Below, piece after piece: positions 8,360 to 16,212 of a stretch of DNA of 26,390 nt. The notes under the pieces were generated by a model. That model saw only the letters and a program-made list of their open reading frames with translations. It was not told the origin of the DNA and did not search any database. A program made the translations under genes and the position numbers. The stretch comes from DATFMH01 sp035267045 (GTDB lineage: Bacteria > Bacteroidota > Rhodothermia > Balneolales > DATFMH01). Position 1 is the first letter of the stretch, and every line of letters begins with the position of its first letter. Location of the stretch: positions 1 through 26,390 of the forward strand of contig DATFMH010000212.1 in the NCBI GenBank assembly GCA_035267045.1, written 5' to 3'.

Positions 8360-8686
8360 AAGACGTTTAAAAACATTTTTTACTTCGAACTACATGATAT
8401 GAAATAAAGGTAAAAGATACGCACACCGTTCCCTAAAAATCTTTCCTAACAAAAAGCGCTTTTTAGACATTTATACTTAACAAATTAATGATAGTGATTA
8501 CTTATACTAAATATATTTTTGAATATTAATTTATAAACATTAATATTTACGGTAGAAATGCGACAATTTGTTACTTAGTAAAGTTTTGATAAACGTTTGC
8601 CTGAATTTTTAACAGGTAATGGAGAAGAGTGACAGTGAGTATCTGTTGAATAATCAATCAACATCTGGTTATTCGTGTTAATCATC

Positions 8687-8700
8687 GGAATTAGTGTTGC
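8687..8700 (+). promoter_or_regulatory. Possible sigma-54 promoter (-24 GG / -12 GC) for the PII-amtB genes
   Basis: GG at 8687-8688 and GC at 8699-8700 are separated by exactly 10 bp, with TT before the GC, giving TTGCT at -12 as sigma-54 RNA polymerase prefers. The -24 half is poor (CGGAAT rather than TGGCAC). Transcription would start near 8712. PII-ammonium transporter genes are classic NtrC/sigma-54 targets, which raises the prior, but this match could be chance. Confidence 0.35.
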
Positions 8701-8712
8701 TCCTCTTATAAA

Positions 8713-8726
8713 TGGGAAATTTCCCA
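8713..8726. promoter_or_regulatory. Perfect 14-bp palindrome upstream of the PII gene
   Basis: TGGGAAATTTCCCA is its own reverse complement. It lies 49 bp before the PII start codon and right at the start site predicted from the sigma-54-like element. It could be a dimeric regulator's operator or, as RNA, a 5-bp stem with an AATT loop at the transcript's 5' end. Confidence 0.45.
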
Positions 8727-8775
8727 GTCAGTTGTCAATAACAAGGAATCCAATCAACTATAATCAGCTTGATTT

Positions 8776-9114
8776 ATGAAAAAAGTGGAAGCAATAATAA
8801 GAACTTCAAAATTTGAGCATGTTCACAAAGATCTCGAAGAGATAGGAATAGGATTCATGACCTTTATGGATGTTAAAGGTTACGGATTGGAACATGGGAT
8901 CACACAAAGATACCGTGGAACAGAATTAAATATCGGTTTTATCCCACGAATGATGTTGAATATCGTTGTCCCTGATGACAGAATCGACGAACTTGTTGAC
9001 TGCCTCATGAAAACGGCATCGACCGGAGAAGTGGGTGACGGTAAAATATTCATTTATGATGTCGACGACGCATACCGTATCCGTAACGGTGATCGTGGTT
9101 CCGGAGCCCTATAA
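8776..9114 (+). CDS. glnK: PII nitrogen-regulatory protein (GlnB/GlnK-type) with altered T-loop
   Basis: This 112-residue cytoplasmic signal protein forms trimers that bind ATP/ADP and 2-oxoglutarate and, when encoded beside amtB, normally plugs the ammonium channel. It aligns without gaps to E. coli GlnB over 112 positions. Kept residues include G37, R47 (the T-loop tip arginine that enters the AmtB pore), the GDGKIF segment with K90, and R101/R103. Changed residues are Y51 (the uridylylation site) to Leu, Q39 to Glu and K58 to Arg; the last two normally help place MgATP and 2-oxoglutarate. Control by uridylylation at residue 51 is therefore ruled out, and 2-oxoglutarate sensing may differ. 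Placement 78 bp before amtB indicates co-transcription and favours a GlnK role. The start ATG has no clear SD. Confidence 0.93.
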   Translation: MKKVEAIIRTSKFEHVHKDLEEIGIGFMTFMDVKGYGLEHGITQRYRGTELNIGFIPRMMLNIVVPDDRIDELVDCLMKTASTGEVGDGKIFIYDVDDAYRIRNGDRGSGAL

Positions 9115-9192
9115 TAAACGATTTAACCTCCCATTCAAACCTCGCAACTTAATTTAATAAAACCTTGTCTCTCTCAATTAAGGATTAACACT

Positions 9193-10773
9193 ATGGAAGC
9201 TAATATAAACAGGAAATTTACACTCTCTTATTTTTCTGCAGTGATTTTGATTCTTGTATTACTGATCACTGCTGTCTCACCACCATCATACGGACAGAGT
9301 AAAGAAGATCCATCCGGTGCCCATACCGGAACCATTCAGGATGTACCGGCAGCAAAAGCGGGTCAACCCACGATACAGGAACTGGGGGAAGCCGTCGGAC
9401 ATAATTCTATATCCATAAATTTAGTTTGGACACTCATAGCCGGCTTTCTTGTCATGTTCATGCAAGCGGGTTTTGCCATGGTTGAAGCGGGTTTTACCAG
9501 GGCTAAACACGTAGCACACACAATGAGCATGAACTTTTTCATATATGTCCTCGGTATCATGGGTTTCTGGATATGTGGCTTCGCCATCATGTTCGGGGGC
9601 GTTGGCTCTATATCGGCATTAGGAGGCACTCCCGGCCTGACGCATGAAATAACACTCCACTTATTTGGTAAAGGTTTCGGCTTATTCGGTGCAAAAGGTT
9701 TCTTCCTGAACAACTCCGTTTATGATGTTGGTATCTTTGCTCTGTTTCTTTTCCAAATGGTATTCATGGATACAACAGCAACGATACCAACCGGCGCCAT
9801 GGCCGAGCGATGGAAATTCAGTTCATTTGCCGTTTACGGATTATTTATCTCTATGATCGTTTACCCGATTTACGGTAACTGGGTATGGGGTGGCGGCTGG
9901 TTATCAACACTTGGTACCAATTTCGGCTTAGGACATGGGGTTGTGGACTTTGCAGGATCGTCTGTAGTTCACATGGTAGGAGGAGTTGCCGCTCTTGCAG
10001 GCGCCATGGTTCTTGGCCCCAGACTCGGAAAATATAATAAAGACGGATCTGTGAACGCGATACCAGGCCATAACATTCCTATGGCAATCATCGGTACCTT
10101 TATTTTGGCCTTTGGATGGTTTGGTTTCAATCCCGGGTCAACATTGGCAGGAACAGACCTTAGAATCGCTGTTGTAGCTACCAATACCATGCTTGCCAGT
10201 GCAAGCGGTGCTCTTTTTGCGACGTTATACATGTGGTATAAATTTAAAAAGCCGGATCCGAGTATGATGGCTAACGGTATGTTAGCGGGGCTGGTCGCTA
10301 TAACAGCACCATGTGCTTTCGTAAATGCTGAATCCGCTGTGATTATTGGTGCCATATCCGGTGTCCTGGTAGTAGTCGCTGTATTTTATATTGATCAAAA
10401 GCTAATGATCGATGATCCCGTAGGTGCCATCGCCGTTCACGGTGTCAATGGCCTGTGGGGGATCCTTGCACTCGGATTATTTGCCGATGGTTCTTACGGT
10501 AGTGGCTGGAATGGTGTTTCCGGTCCTGTAACCGGACTATTCTATGGCAATCCGGGACAGTTTTTTGCCGAGCTCATCGGTGGTATTGTATGTTTTGTAT
10601 TTGTATTCGCATTCATGTACGGATTCTTTAAAGTTTGTGATAAAGTAATCGGTCTCCGGGTAAGTGAAGCCGCAGAACTTGAAGGTCTTGATATACCTGA
10701 AATGGGTGTGAAAGGTTACGACGAACCTCTATCGATTCAGGATGAAGTACTCCCTTCTCCAGAAATAGCGTAA
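9193..10773 (+). CDS. amtB: Ammonium transporter AmtB
   Basis: This is a polytopic inner-membrane ammonium channel of the Amt/MEP/Rh family. The 526-residue protein begins with a signal peptide (hydrophobic about 14-29, likely cut near SYGQS), then a roughly 35-residue periplasmic extension before the first core helix near 73. Hallmarks are DTTATIPTGAMAER, WGGGWL, the pore histidine pair H260 (SVVHMVGG) and H416 (AVHGVNGLWG), and AFGWFGFNPGS. The cytoplasmic tail keeps LRVS and EGLD, the region that PII contacts. It is longer than typical bacterial AmtB (about 400-450 residues), partly through the N-terminal extension. An AAGGA sequence precedes the ATG. It follows the PII gene and precedes a TorF-like porin, consistent with a nitrogen-acquisition unit. 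Confidence 0.97.
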   Translation: MEANINRKFTLSYFSAVILILVLLITAVSPPSYGQSKEDPSGAHTGTIQDVPAAKAGQPTIQELGEAVGHNSISINLVWTLIAGFLVMFMQAGFAMVEAGFTRAKHVAHTMSMNFFIYVLGIMGFWICGFAIMFGGVGSISALGGTPGLTHEITLHLFGKGFGLFGAKGFFLNNSVYDVGIFALFLFQMVFMDTTATIPTGAMAERWKFSSFAVYGLFISMIVYPIYGNWVWGGGWLSTLGTNFGLGHGVVDFAGSSVVHMVGGVAALAGAMVLGPRLGKYNKDGSVNAIPGHNIPMAIIGTFILAFGWFGFNPGSTLAGTDLRIAVVATNTMLASASGALFATLYMWYKFKKPDPSMMANGMLAGLVAITAPCAFVNAESAVIIGAISGVLVVVAVFYIDQKLMIDDPVGAIAVHGVNGLWGILALGLFADGSYGSGWNGVSGPVTGLFYGNPGQFFAELIGGIVCFVFVFAFMYGFFKVCDKVIGLRVSEAAELEGLDIPEMGVKGYDEPLSIQDEVLPSPEIA

Positions 10774-10794
10774 AACTGTAATCCTGATGCGATA

Positions 10795-10835
10795 ATCCTA
10801 TGGCCATTCCCCTTGAACGGGGATGGTTATGGGAT
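10795..10835 (+). terminator. Hairpin between amtB and the porin gene
   Basis: CCATTCCCC (10804-10812) pairs with GGGGATGG (10819-10826) with one bulged T and loop TTGAAC. Outer arms ATCCTAT/ATGGGAT (10795-10801, 10829-10835) extend the stem with one U-G pair. No T-run follows, so it may be a partial terminator, an mRNA stabiliser that sets amtB/porin ratios, or an attenuator. Confidence 0.4.
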
Positions 10836-10894
10836 AACGTAACTACCGCTTTCAAAAATTTCACGCATATCAAACTTACTTATAAGGAATTATT

Positions 10895-11596
10895 ATGGAT
10901 AAGAATAATACATATTTCAAAAAATGGTTCAGCATCCTCCTGCTTTTTACCGGGTTCTTGATCACCTATGGTACAGCCCGGGCTCAGCATTCATTTAATA
11001 CTTCAATTGACGTTTATAATCAATATGTATGGAGAGGTTTTGATTTTGGTCATGCTCCCTCATTGCAACCTTCCTTTACTTATGACAATTCAAACCTGGA
11101 AATTGGTGTATGGGGAGCATTCGCTACTATAGGGAAACCAGCATATACCGAAACAGATGCATATGTATCTTATGCGGTTCCCATCAAAACCGGTAGTTTA
11201 AGCCTCGGAATTACCGATTACTTTTTCCCATCTTCAACCCCGGGCAAGTATTTTGATTATGCAAACGCACACGTATTTGAAGCCAATGTTGGATATACCG
11301 GTCCCAGGAATTTTCCTATTGGATTATCCGCAAATATTAATTTTGCCGGTGGAGATAAACAAAATTCCATGTATTTACAGGCGTCCTATCCAATTTTGAC
11401 GGCAGAACTTACGATGGGTGTCATACCATTTAAATCGGATTATTACGGGTTGACGAGTCCCGGCGTTGTATTACTTGGTATCAGTAACACGCAACAAGTG
11501 AAAATAACCGATGATTTCAGTTTGCCTGTTCATGGAGCCGTACAAGTGAACCCGTACACAAAGAATATCTTCTTATTATTTGGTATCACTATATAA
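10895..11596 (+). CDS. TorF-like putative outer-membrane porin
   Basis: This 233-residue secreted protein has a signal peptide (hydrophobic core about 11-24, likely cut after TARA-Q at residue 31) and then alternating beta-strand sequence ending in FLLFGITI, as in outer-membrane barrels. The opening strand signature YVWRGFDFG with PSLQPS matches the TorF/Gcw_chp putative porin family. Members often sit beside amtB in Bacteroidota and Proteobacteria and are thought to help small nitrogen compounds or other solutes cross the outer membrane; this is inferred from context and not demonstrated. It follows amtB by about 120 bp, across a hairpin, with an AAGGA sequence before its ATG. It probably belongs to the same regulon. 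Confidence 0.8.
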   Translation: MDKNNTYFKKWFSILLLFTGFLITYGTARAQHSFNTSIDVYNQYVWRGFDFGHAPSLQPSFTYDNSNLEIGVWGAFATIGKPAYTETDAYVSYAVPIKTGSLSLGITDYFFPSSTPGKYFDYANAHVFEANVGYTGPRNFPIGLSANINFAGGDKQNSMYLQASYPILTAELTMGVIPFKSDYYGLTSPGVVLLGISNTQQVKITDDFSLPVHGAVQVNPYTKNIFLLFGITI

Positions 11597-11621
11597 AAAA
11601 ATTATAAGCACTTAGCATATT

Positions 11622-11667
11622 GATTGTAACAAAACCCACATGAACCATACTTTAACCTGTTACAATC
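11622..11667. other. 10-bp perfect inverted repeat downstream of the porin gene
   Basis: GATTGTAACA (11622-11631) and TGTTACAATC (11658-11667) are exact reverse complements 26 nt apart, starting 26 bp after the porin stop, with convergent rarA ending at 11730. No T-run follows. It might end or stabilise the porin transcript. A 25-codon open frame (11640-11717) overlaps it but has no support as a gene. Confidence 0.35.
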
Positions 11668-11729
11668 TCCAGCTGGATTGGAAGTATGAAGCACATATGA
11701 AAATGGTTGAAGCGTAACTTTTCCTCTAA

Positions 11730-13076
11730 TCAATCGCCCTTCTTGATGCTTTGCAACCGTTGATAATAACGTGCTTCATACCCTTCCTTTCCTGCTTCAT
11801 ACCATTTTTTGTCTTTAAGTTTATCAGGAAGGTATTGTTGCTCAATCCAGTGTTTGGGAAAACTGTGCGGATATTTATAATCTTCCGAGGCATTATCTTT
11901 ATCTAAATATCTTGCTTCCAGCTTATTTGCTGTTTTATCTTTTAGATGTGCCGGCACTTTACCGATACCATGTTTTCTTATTTCACCTGACACAGAAAAA
12001 ACAGCGGACGTACTGTTACTTTTTGGAGCCAACGCACAATAGATGCACGCGTGTGATAAGAAATACCAACCTTCCGGCATCCCGCATTTTGTAAAAGCTT
12101 CATGAGCTGAATTAACCAATGTCAGCACAGAAGAATCAGCCATTCCGATATCTTCCGAAGCGAAAATTAACATTCTGCGAAATATAAAGTTCGGGTCTTC
12201 ACCCGACTCCAGCATGGCCGATAACCAATATAACGCAGCATCGGGGTCGGAGCCTCTCATTGATTTTATAAAAGCTGAGGCATAATGATAATGCTCATCT
12301 CCATTGCGATCATATTTAATCGTTCGTTTCTGGAAACACTCACTGGCCAAATCCAGTGTAATGTGGCGATCACCGTTTTTGTCCTCTTTACTCGTTGCCA
12401 CTGCCAGTTCAAGTGCATTTAAAGCATTCCTGATATCTCCACCGGCATATTCCGATAAAAAATTTTGTGCATCTTCATCGATTCTGACATTATATTTGCC
12501 CAAGCCCCGCTCCTGATCATTTAATGCCTGATCGATCATGATACCTATTTGATCACTGTTAAACGGATATAACTCGAATAACTGACAACGGGAGAGTAAT
12601 GGACCGACCAATGAGTAAAATGGATTTTCTGTCGTAGCGCCTATCAGTATTAGTAAACCTGATTCAAGATGAGGAAGTAAAGCATCCTGTTGTGCTTTAT
12701 TCCAGCGATGAATCTCATCAACAAACAGGATCGTCTTTTTCCCATTCATTTTACGGAGATCACGGGCTTTTTCAACTACTTTCTTTAGATCCTTAACCCC
12801 ATCCAAAACGGCGTTTAAAGTTATAAACACAGCATTCACTTCTTGTGAAATAACAAAGGCCAACGTCGTTTTACCGGAACTGGGCGGCCCATAAAATATC
12901 ACCGATCCTATAATCCCATTCGTAATCATACGTCTGAGCAATTTATTCTCTCCAAGGATGTGATCCTGCCCTACAAATTCCTCCAACGATCTCGGACGCA
13001 TACGGGTTGCCAGCGGTTCATGAATTGACTGGCCGGATTTCTTTTTATTATTATCTTTTTTTTCAAATAGATCCAT
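11730..13076 (-). CDS. rarA: Replication-associated recombination protein A (RarA/MgsA)
   Basis: This 448-residue AAA+ ATPase is close in length to E. coli RarA and related to clamp-loader subunits and Mgs1/WRNIP1. It acts at stalled or damaged replication forks and interacts with SSB in studied bacteria. Visible parts are the family N-terminus PLATRMRPRSLEEFVGQ, Walker A GPPSSGKT (63-70), Walker B with D120-E121 in FVDEIHRW, sensor 1 GATTENP, and the C-terminal tetramerisation region with CALAPKSNS. The start ATG is only about 15 bp downstream of the terminator that ends pccB, so it needs its own promoter within or just before that hairpin, or relies on read-through. No SD is evident. Confidence 0.96.
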   Translation of the reverse strand: MDLFEKKDNNKKKSGQSIHEPLATRMRPRSLEEFVGQDHILGENKLLRRMITNGIIGSVIFYGPPSSGKTTLAFVISQEVNAVFITLNAVLDGVKDLKKVVEKARDLRKMNGKKTILFVDEIHRWNKAQQDALLPHLESGLLILIGATTENPFYSLVGPLLSRCQLFELYPFNSDQIGIMIDQALNDQERGLGKYNVRIDEDAQNFLSEYAGGDIRNALNALELAVATSKEDKNGDRHITLDLASECFQKRTIKYDRNGDEHYHYASAFIKSMRGSDPDAALYWLSAMLESGEDPNFIFRRMLIFASEDIGMADSSVLTLVNSAHEAFTKCGMPEGWYFLSHACIYCALAPKSNSTSAVFSVSGEIRKHGIGKVPAHLKDKTANKLEARYLDKDNASEDYKYPHSFPKHWIEQQYLPDKLKDKKWYEAGKEGYEARYYQRLQSIKKGD

Positions 13077-13090
13077 GAGCAGATAATTAA

Positions 13091-13126
13091 GACAAAAATA
13101 GGCGTAAGCTTATGCTAACGCCTATT
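13091..13126 (-). terminator. Rho-independent terminator of pccB
   Basis: AATAGGCGT/ACGCCTATT (13097-13105, 13118-13126) form a 9-bp stem, one A-A mismatch, then AGC/GCT around a TTAT loop. On the minus strand the stem is followed by TTTTGTC. It sits 25 bp past the pccB stop and just before rarA. Confidence 0.85.
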
Positions 13127-13150
13127 CATAACGTTTATATATACTATTGA

Positions 13151-14698
13151 TTATATAGGTAAATTATCATGTTTCTTACGGGGCACTTCATCTACTTTGT
13201 TCTTTATAAGTTCAAAGGCTTTAATCAACTTCGTTCTTGTTTCAGACGGGTATGCGATGTCATCGATATATCCCCTGGCCGCCGCCCGGTAAGGATTGGC
13301 GAATAACTTATCATAATATTCTTCCAATTCGCCTTGTTTGGCTTCCTTATCCTCCGCTTTGGCAATCTCTTTTTTGAATATAATTTCAACGGCACCTTTC
13401 ACACCCATTACGGCAATTTCTGCAGTTGGCCAGGCAATGTTGTAATCAGCACGGATATGTTTTGAATTCATCACATCATATGCTCCGCCGTAAGCTTTAC
13501 GTGTAATAACCGTCATTTTGGGCACTGTCGCTTCACAAAATGCATACAATAACTTGGCACCATGTTTAATGATGCCACCCCATTCCTGATCTGTACCGGG
13601 CAGGAATCCGGGTACGTCTTCAAATACGAGTAACGGAATATTAAAAGCATCACAAAAACGTACAAAACGCGCTCCTTTCAGTGAGGCGTCGATGTCCAGA
13701 CAACCGGCTAATGACAAAGGCTGATTAGCCACAACACCAAAACTGTTACCGTTCAGACGCGCAAATCCAACTATGATATTATCTGCATAATGTTCATGAA
13801 CTTCCATGAATGAATCCTGATCCACGATCCCTTCGATGACATCATGCATGTCATATGGTTTATTGGGGTTATCAGGCACTAACGTATCCAACGCTTTTAC
13901 TTTTGATGCATCAGGATCTTTTGGAGTTGAAACCGGTGGCTTCTCTTCGCAATTTTGCGGAAGATATGACATTAGGTGTCGTATCTCATTTAAACAGTGC
14001 GGATCGTTTTCACTTGCAAAATGACAAACACCCGATTTTGAGCTGTGAGCCATTGCCCCGCCGAGTTCTTCGGAAGTTACTTCCTCATGTGTCACTGTCT
14101 TGACAACATTTGGACCTGTGACAAACATGAAACTTGTACCTTTCACCATAAATGTAAAATCAGTTATGGCAGGACTATATACGGCACCGCCGGCACATGG
14201 GCCCATCACGGCTGATATTTGTGGGATGACTCCGGATGCCATGGAATTACGCCAGAATACTTCTGCATAACCACCAAGCGATGATACCCCTTCCTGTATG
14301 CGGGCGCCTCCGGAATCATTCAGGCCAATAATGGGTATGCCATTTTTAACAGCCAAATCCATGATTTTGACAATTTTCTCGGCGTGTGTCTCCGACAATG
14401 AACCACCAAAAACAGTAAAATCCTGGCTGAAAACATAGACGGGGCGGCCATCAATTTTACCAAACCCGGTTACAACACCATCACCGAGAAATTTTTTCTT
14501 GTCCAGACCGAAGTCGGTAGCACGATGTTCAACGAAAGCACCTATTTCTTCAAAACTTCCTTTATCCAACAAAAGATCTATACGTTCACGGGCTGTTAAC
14601 TTTCCGGAATCATGTTGACGCTCAATCCGGTTTTTCCCACCCCCAAGTTTCGACTTTTCTCTTAATTCTTCCAGTTTTTCATTTTTATTGTATGGCAT
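13151..14698 (-). CDS. pccB: Propionyl-CoA carboxylase beta subunit (acyl-CoA carboxyltransferase)
   Basis: This 515-residue carboxyltransferase moves the carboxyl group from biotin to an acyl-CoA, most likely propionyl-CoA to methylmalonyl-CoA. It has two crotonase-fold halves. The N-terminal half has GGARIQEG (130-137) and GPCAGGAVYSPA (166-177), and the C-terminal half has FLPGTDQE (365-372), YGGAYDVM (403-410) and AWPTAEIAVMG. D418 in RADYNIAWP appears to align with the Asp that favours propionyl- over acetyl-CoA in Streptomyces PccB. The very similar methylmalonyl-CoA decarboxylase alpha subunit is the main alternative. No biotin-carboxylase or biotin-carrier gene is in the window, so its partners lie elsewhere. 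The gene begins 24 bp after the 466-residue unknown protein and is probably co-transcribed with it, ending at a clear terminator. Confidence 0.93.
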   Translation of the reverse strand: MPYNKNEKLEELREKSKLGGGKNRIERQHDSGKLTARERIDLLLDKGSFEEIGAFVEHRATDFGLDKKKFLGDGVVTGFGKIDGRPVYVFSQDFTVFGGSLSETHAEKIVKIMDLAVKNGIPIIGLNDSGGARIQEGVSSLGGYAEVFWRNSMASGVIPQISAVMGPCAGGAVYSPAITDFTFMVKGTSFMFVTGPNVVKTVTHEEVTSEELGGAMAHSSKSGVCHFASENDPHCLNEIRHLMSYLPQNCEEKPPVSTPKDPDASKVKALDTLVPDNPNKPYDMHDVIEGIVDQDSFMEVHEHYADNIIVGFARLNGNSFGVVANQPLSLAGCLDIDASLKGARFVRFCDAFNIPLLVFEDVPGFLPGTDQEWGGIIKHGAKLLYAFCEATVPKMTVITRKAYGGAYDVMNSKHIRADYNIAWPTAEIAVMGVKGAVEIIFKKEIAKAEDKEAKQGELEEYYDKLFANPYRAAARGYIDDIAYPSETRTKLIKAFELIKNKVDEVPRKKHDNLPI

Positions 14699-14722
14699 AC
14701 CTGAATAATTATTATCCGATTT

Positions 14723-16123
14723 TTAATTTTCTAAAAAATATGATTGAAGCCTGTCTGTAAAATCAATAGCAACTTCAGAATATATATCAATCATATTTCT
14801 ACGGAATATTTCTTTGGAAATATAACGGCTTGCATCACTCCAGTTTGAATATTTCGCGATATCTTCAATAGCTTGAAGGAATGCATTTTCCTCTCCGCCA
14901 AATAAATTATTAATAAAATAATCTTTCTGATCTTTAATATAGTAGTATAATTCTTCAAAATTTTTGCTCTTTTCAGCAGTATCATCCTCATATAAGTCAA
15001 TGACAGGCTCATCCGAATCTTCTTCATCCGCCGCATCATATTCACTGCTTGCCTTTTCAGCTAAAATATCAGCCAGGGTTGGGGATTCGGATGGCTCCTC
15101 CTCTTCGTCCTCATCCTCTTCATCGTCCACCTCTGACGATGGTGATTGATTTGAGATTTTATTTGCCAACGTTTCCTCATCAGTCTCATCAAGAACGAAT
15201 CGCCTCCAAATGGGGACTTCCTCGTCCCCTGTTTGTTCATCTTTTCCATTTGATTTTAGCTGAATATTATCGGTTTCTTTCTCTACTTGCTCCCCGTTTT
15301 TAATAGAGTTATTCGGCCTTTCCTGCTTATTAAGCTTTTTTTCGGTATTCGGCTCCCGGTTTAATTCCTTGGAATCCACCTTTTCGGTTTGTTGTGGTTC
15401 TTCATCCTCTGGGGATACAGATAAAATTTTGAGCAGTTTATCACCATTTATAAAATCTTCTTCCCTATCAAATCTATCAGCCCATTCACCGATGCCCTTT
15501 TCTTCAAAAAACCGGCGCAAAAGTTCCGTTTCCACTTTATCACCCATCAATGTAAACCAGGGTGCAAATAATTGAATCCAATTTAACGGACTGTATCGCT
15601 CTGTATATTTTTGATCTACTTGTTCAATAACATCAGTACAACGTTCTTTTGTCAGTTCAACAAGTTCTTTCCTATGAAGATATCGCTGCAAAGCTTGTCC
15701 CAAATGTTGATAAACTACGATCTTTTTACTCTGTTCTATAACCTTTTTGCCTGAAAGAACTGCCTTATCACCAAAAACAACTTCCGGTATATTTAACCTG
15801 GGTTCAACGAGAACGGTCATGATTTCTTCAACAACACTTTCAAAAAACGAGGAAGCATAGCTGTGAGGTAATCGTATATTCTCTACAACTTCATCCAGAA
15901 ATACATTCCAGGCGTGATGTACTTTTTCGGTTTGCGTATCCGCCCAATCCGTCTCCGGTATAGACAGAATATTATTGAGGTTATCATGCAGTTCCAGGCT
16001 TATCCTTTTAACAACAAAGTCCGGAATACCATACTCTAACAGATCATCAGGAGTAAAATATTCCTTATTCTCAGGTAACTTTTGTAAAAGTTTATAGGTG
16101 ATATCGTTAATAATATTATTCAT
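14723..16123 (-). CDS. Unknown protein with acidic linker, upstream of pccB
   Basis: I do not recognise this 466-residue protein. It has no signal peptide or membrane helix and is probably cytoplasmic. It divides into three parts. An N-terminal mostly helical domain (about 1-235) is rich in aromatic and charged residues. A long low-complexity linker (about 236-385) contains a dense acidic run near 333-343 and, in its middle, a short hydrophobic motif VPIWRRF (303-309) that may be a binding peptide. A compact C-terminal helical domain (about 388-466) contains FGGEENAF and ends near FTDRLQSYF. This resembles an adaptor with two folded ends and a flexible tether. Its stop is 24 bp before pccB on the same strand, so shared transcription is likely, but a functional link is inference. 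A weak CAGG lies before the ATG. Confidence 0.85.
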   Translation of the reverse strand: MNNIINDITYKLLQKLPENKEYFTPDDLLEYGIPDFVVKRISLELHDNLNNILSIPETDWADTQTEKVHHAWNVFLDEVVENIRLPHSYASSFFESVVEEIMTVLVEPRLNIPEVVFGDKAVLSGKKVIEQSKKIVVYQHLGQALQRYLHRKELVELTKERCTDVIEQVDQKYTERYSPLNWIQLFAPWFTLMGDKVETELLRRFFEEKGIGEWADRFDREEDFINGDKLLKILSVSPEDEEPQQTEKVDSKELNREPNTEKKLNKQERPNNSIKNGEQVEKETDNIQLKSNGKDEQTGDEEVPIWRRFVLDETDEETLANKISNQSPSSEVDDEEDEDEEEEPSESPTLADILAEKASSEYDAADEEDSDEPVIDLYEDDTAEKSKNFEELYYYIKDQKDYFINNLFGGEENAFLQAIEDIAKYSNWSDASRYISKEIFRRNMIDIYSEVAIDFTDRLQSYFLEN

Positions 16124-16212
16124 AACCTGTTTTTTGATGAATATATACTGTCAAAAGTGTCATTACAAACTATTTTGATTGGTGATTTGCTATCGTCTGC
16201 TTACTTTTGGTC
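16124..16212. promoter_or_regulatory. Divergent promoter region
   Basis: Only 89 bp separates the divergent starts of the 466-residue protein (minus) and the ABC ATPase (plus), so both promoters must lie here. A TACTTTTG match to the Bacteroidota -7 element (16202-16209) is too close to the ATG at 16213 to drive it as annotated, so no promoter is assigned. Confidence 0.4.

Larger units (their letters stand above)
8360..8775. other. Intergenic regulatory region upstream of the nitrogen genes
   Basis: This 416-bp gap separates the divergent flavoprotein and PII genes and must hold both promoters. Toward PII it contains two operator-like inverted repeats: TTxCCTG-9-CAGGxAA at 8597-8619 and TGTTGA-8-TCAACA at 8644-8663. 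These are followed by a sigma-54-like -24/-12 pair and a 14-bp palindrome, listed separately. Nearer the flavoprotein is another perfect palindrome, AAAAAGCGCTTTTT, at 8451-8464. No coding sequence was seen. Confidence 0.55.

Noticed and set aside
9363..10355. Open frames antisense to amtB (116 and 128 codons)
   Set aside because: Shadows of the transporter gene with proline/alanine-rich nonsense sequence.
15061..15149. Simple-sequence stretch of CTTC/TCC type as a microsatellite
   Set aside because: It encodes the Asp/Glu run of the 466-residue protein in frame, so coding explains it.
14791..15303. Several overlapping open frames opposite or within the 466-residue gene
   Set aside because: They are by-products of the biased acidic Asp/Glu/Ser codons of the linker.
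16202..16209. TACTTTTG as the -7 element for the ABC ATPase gene
   Set aside because: The predicted start site would fall after the ATG at 16213.
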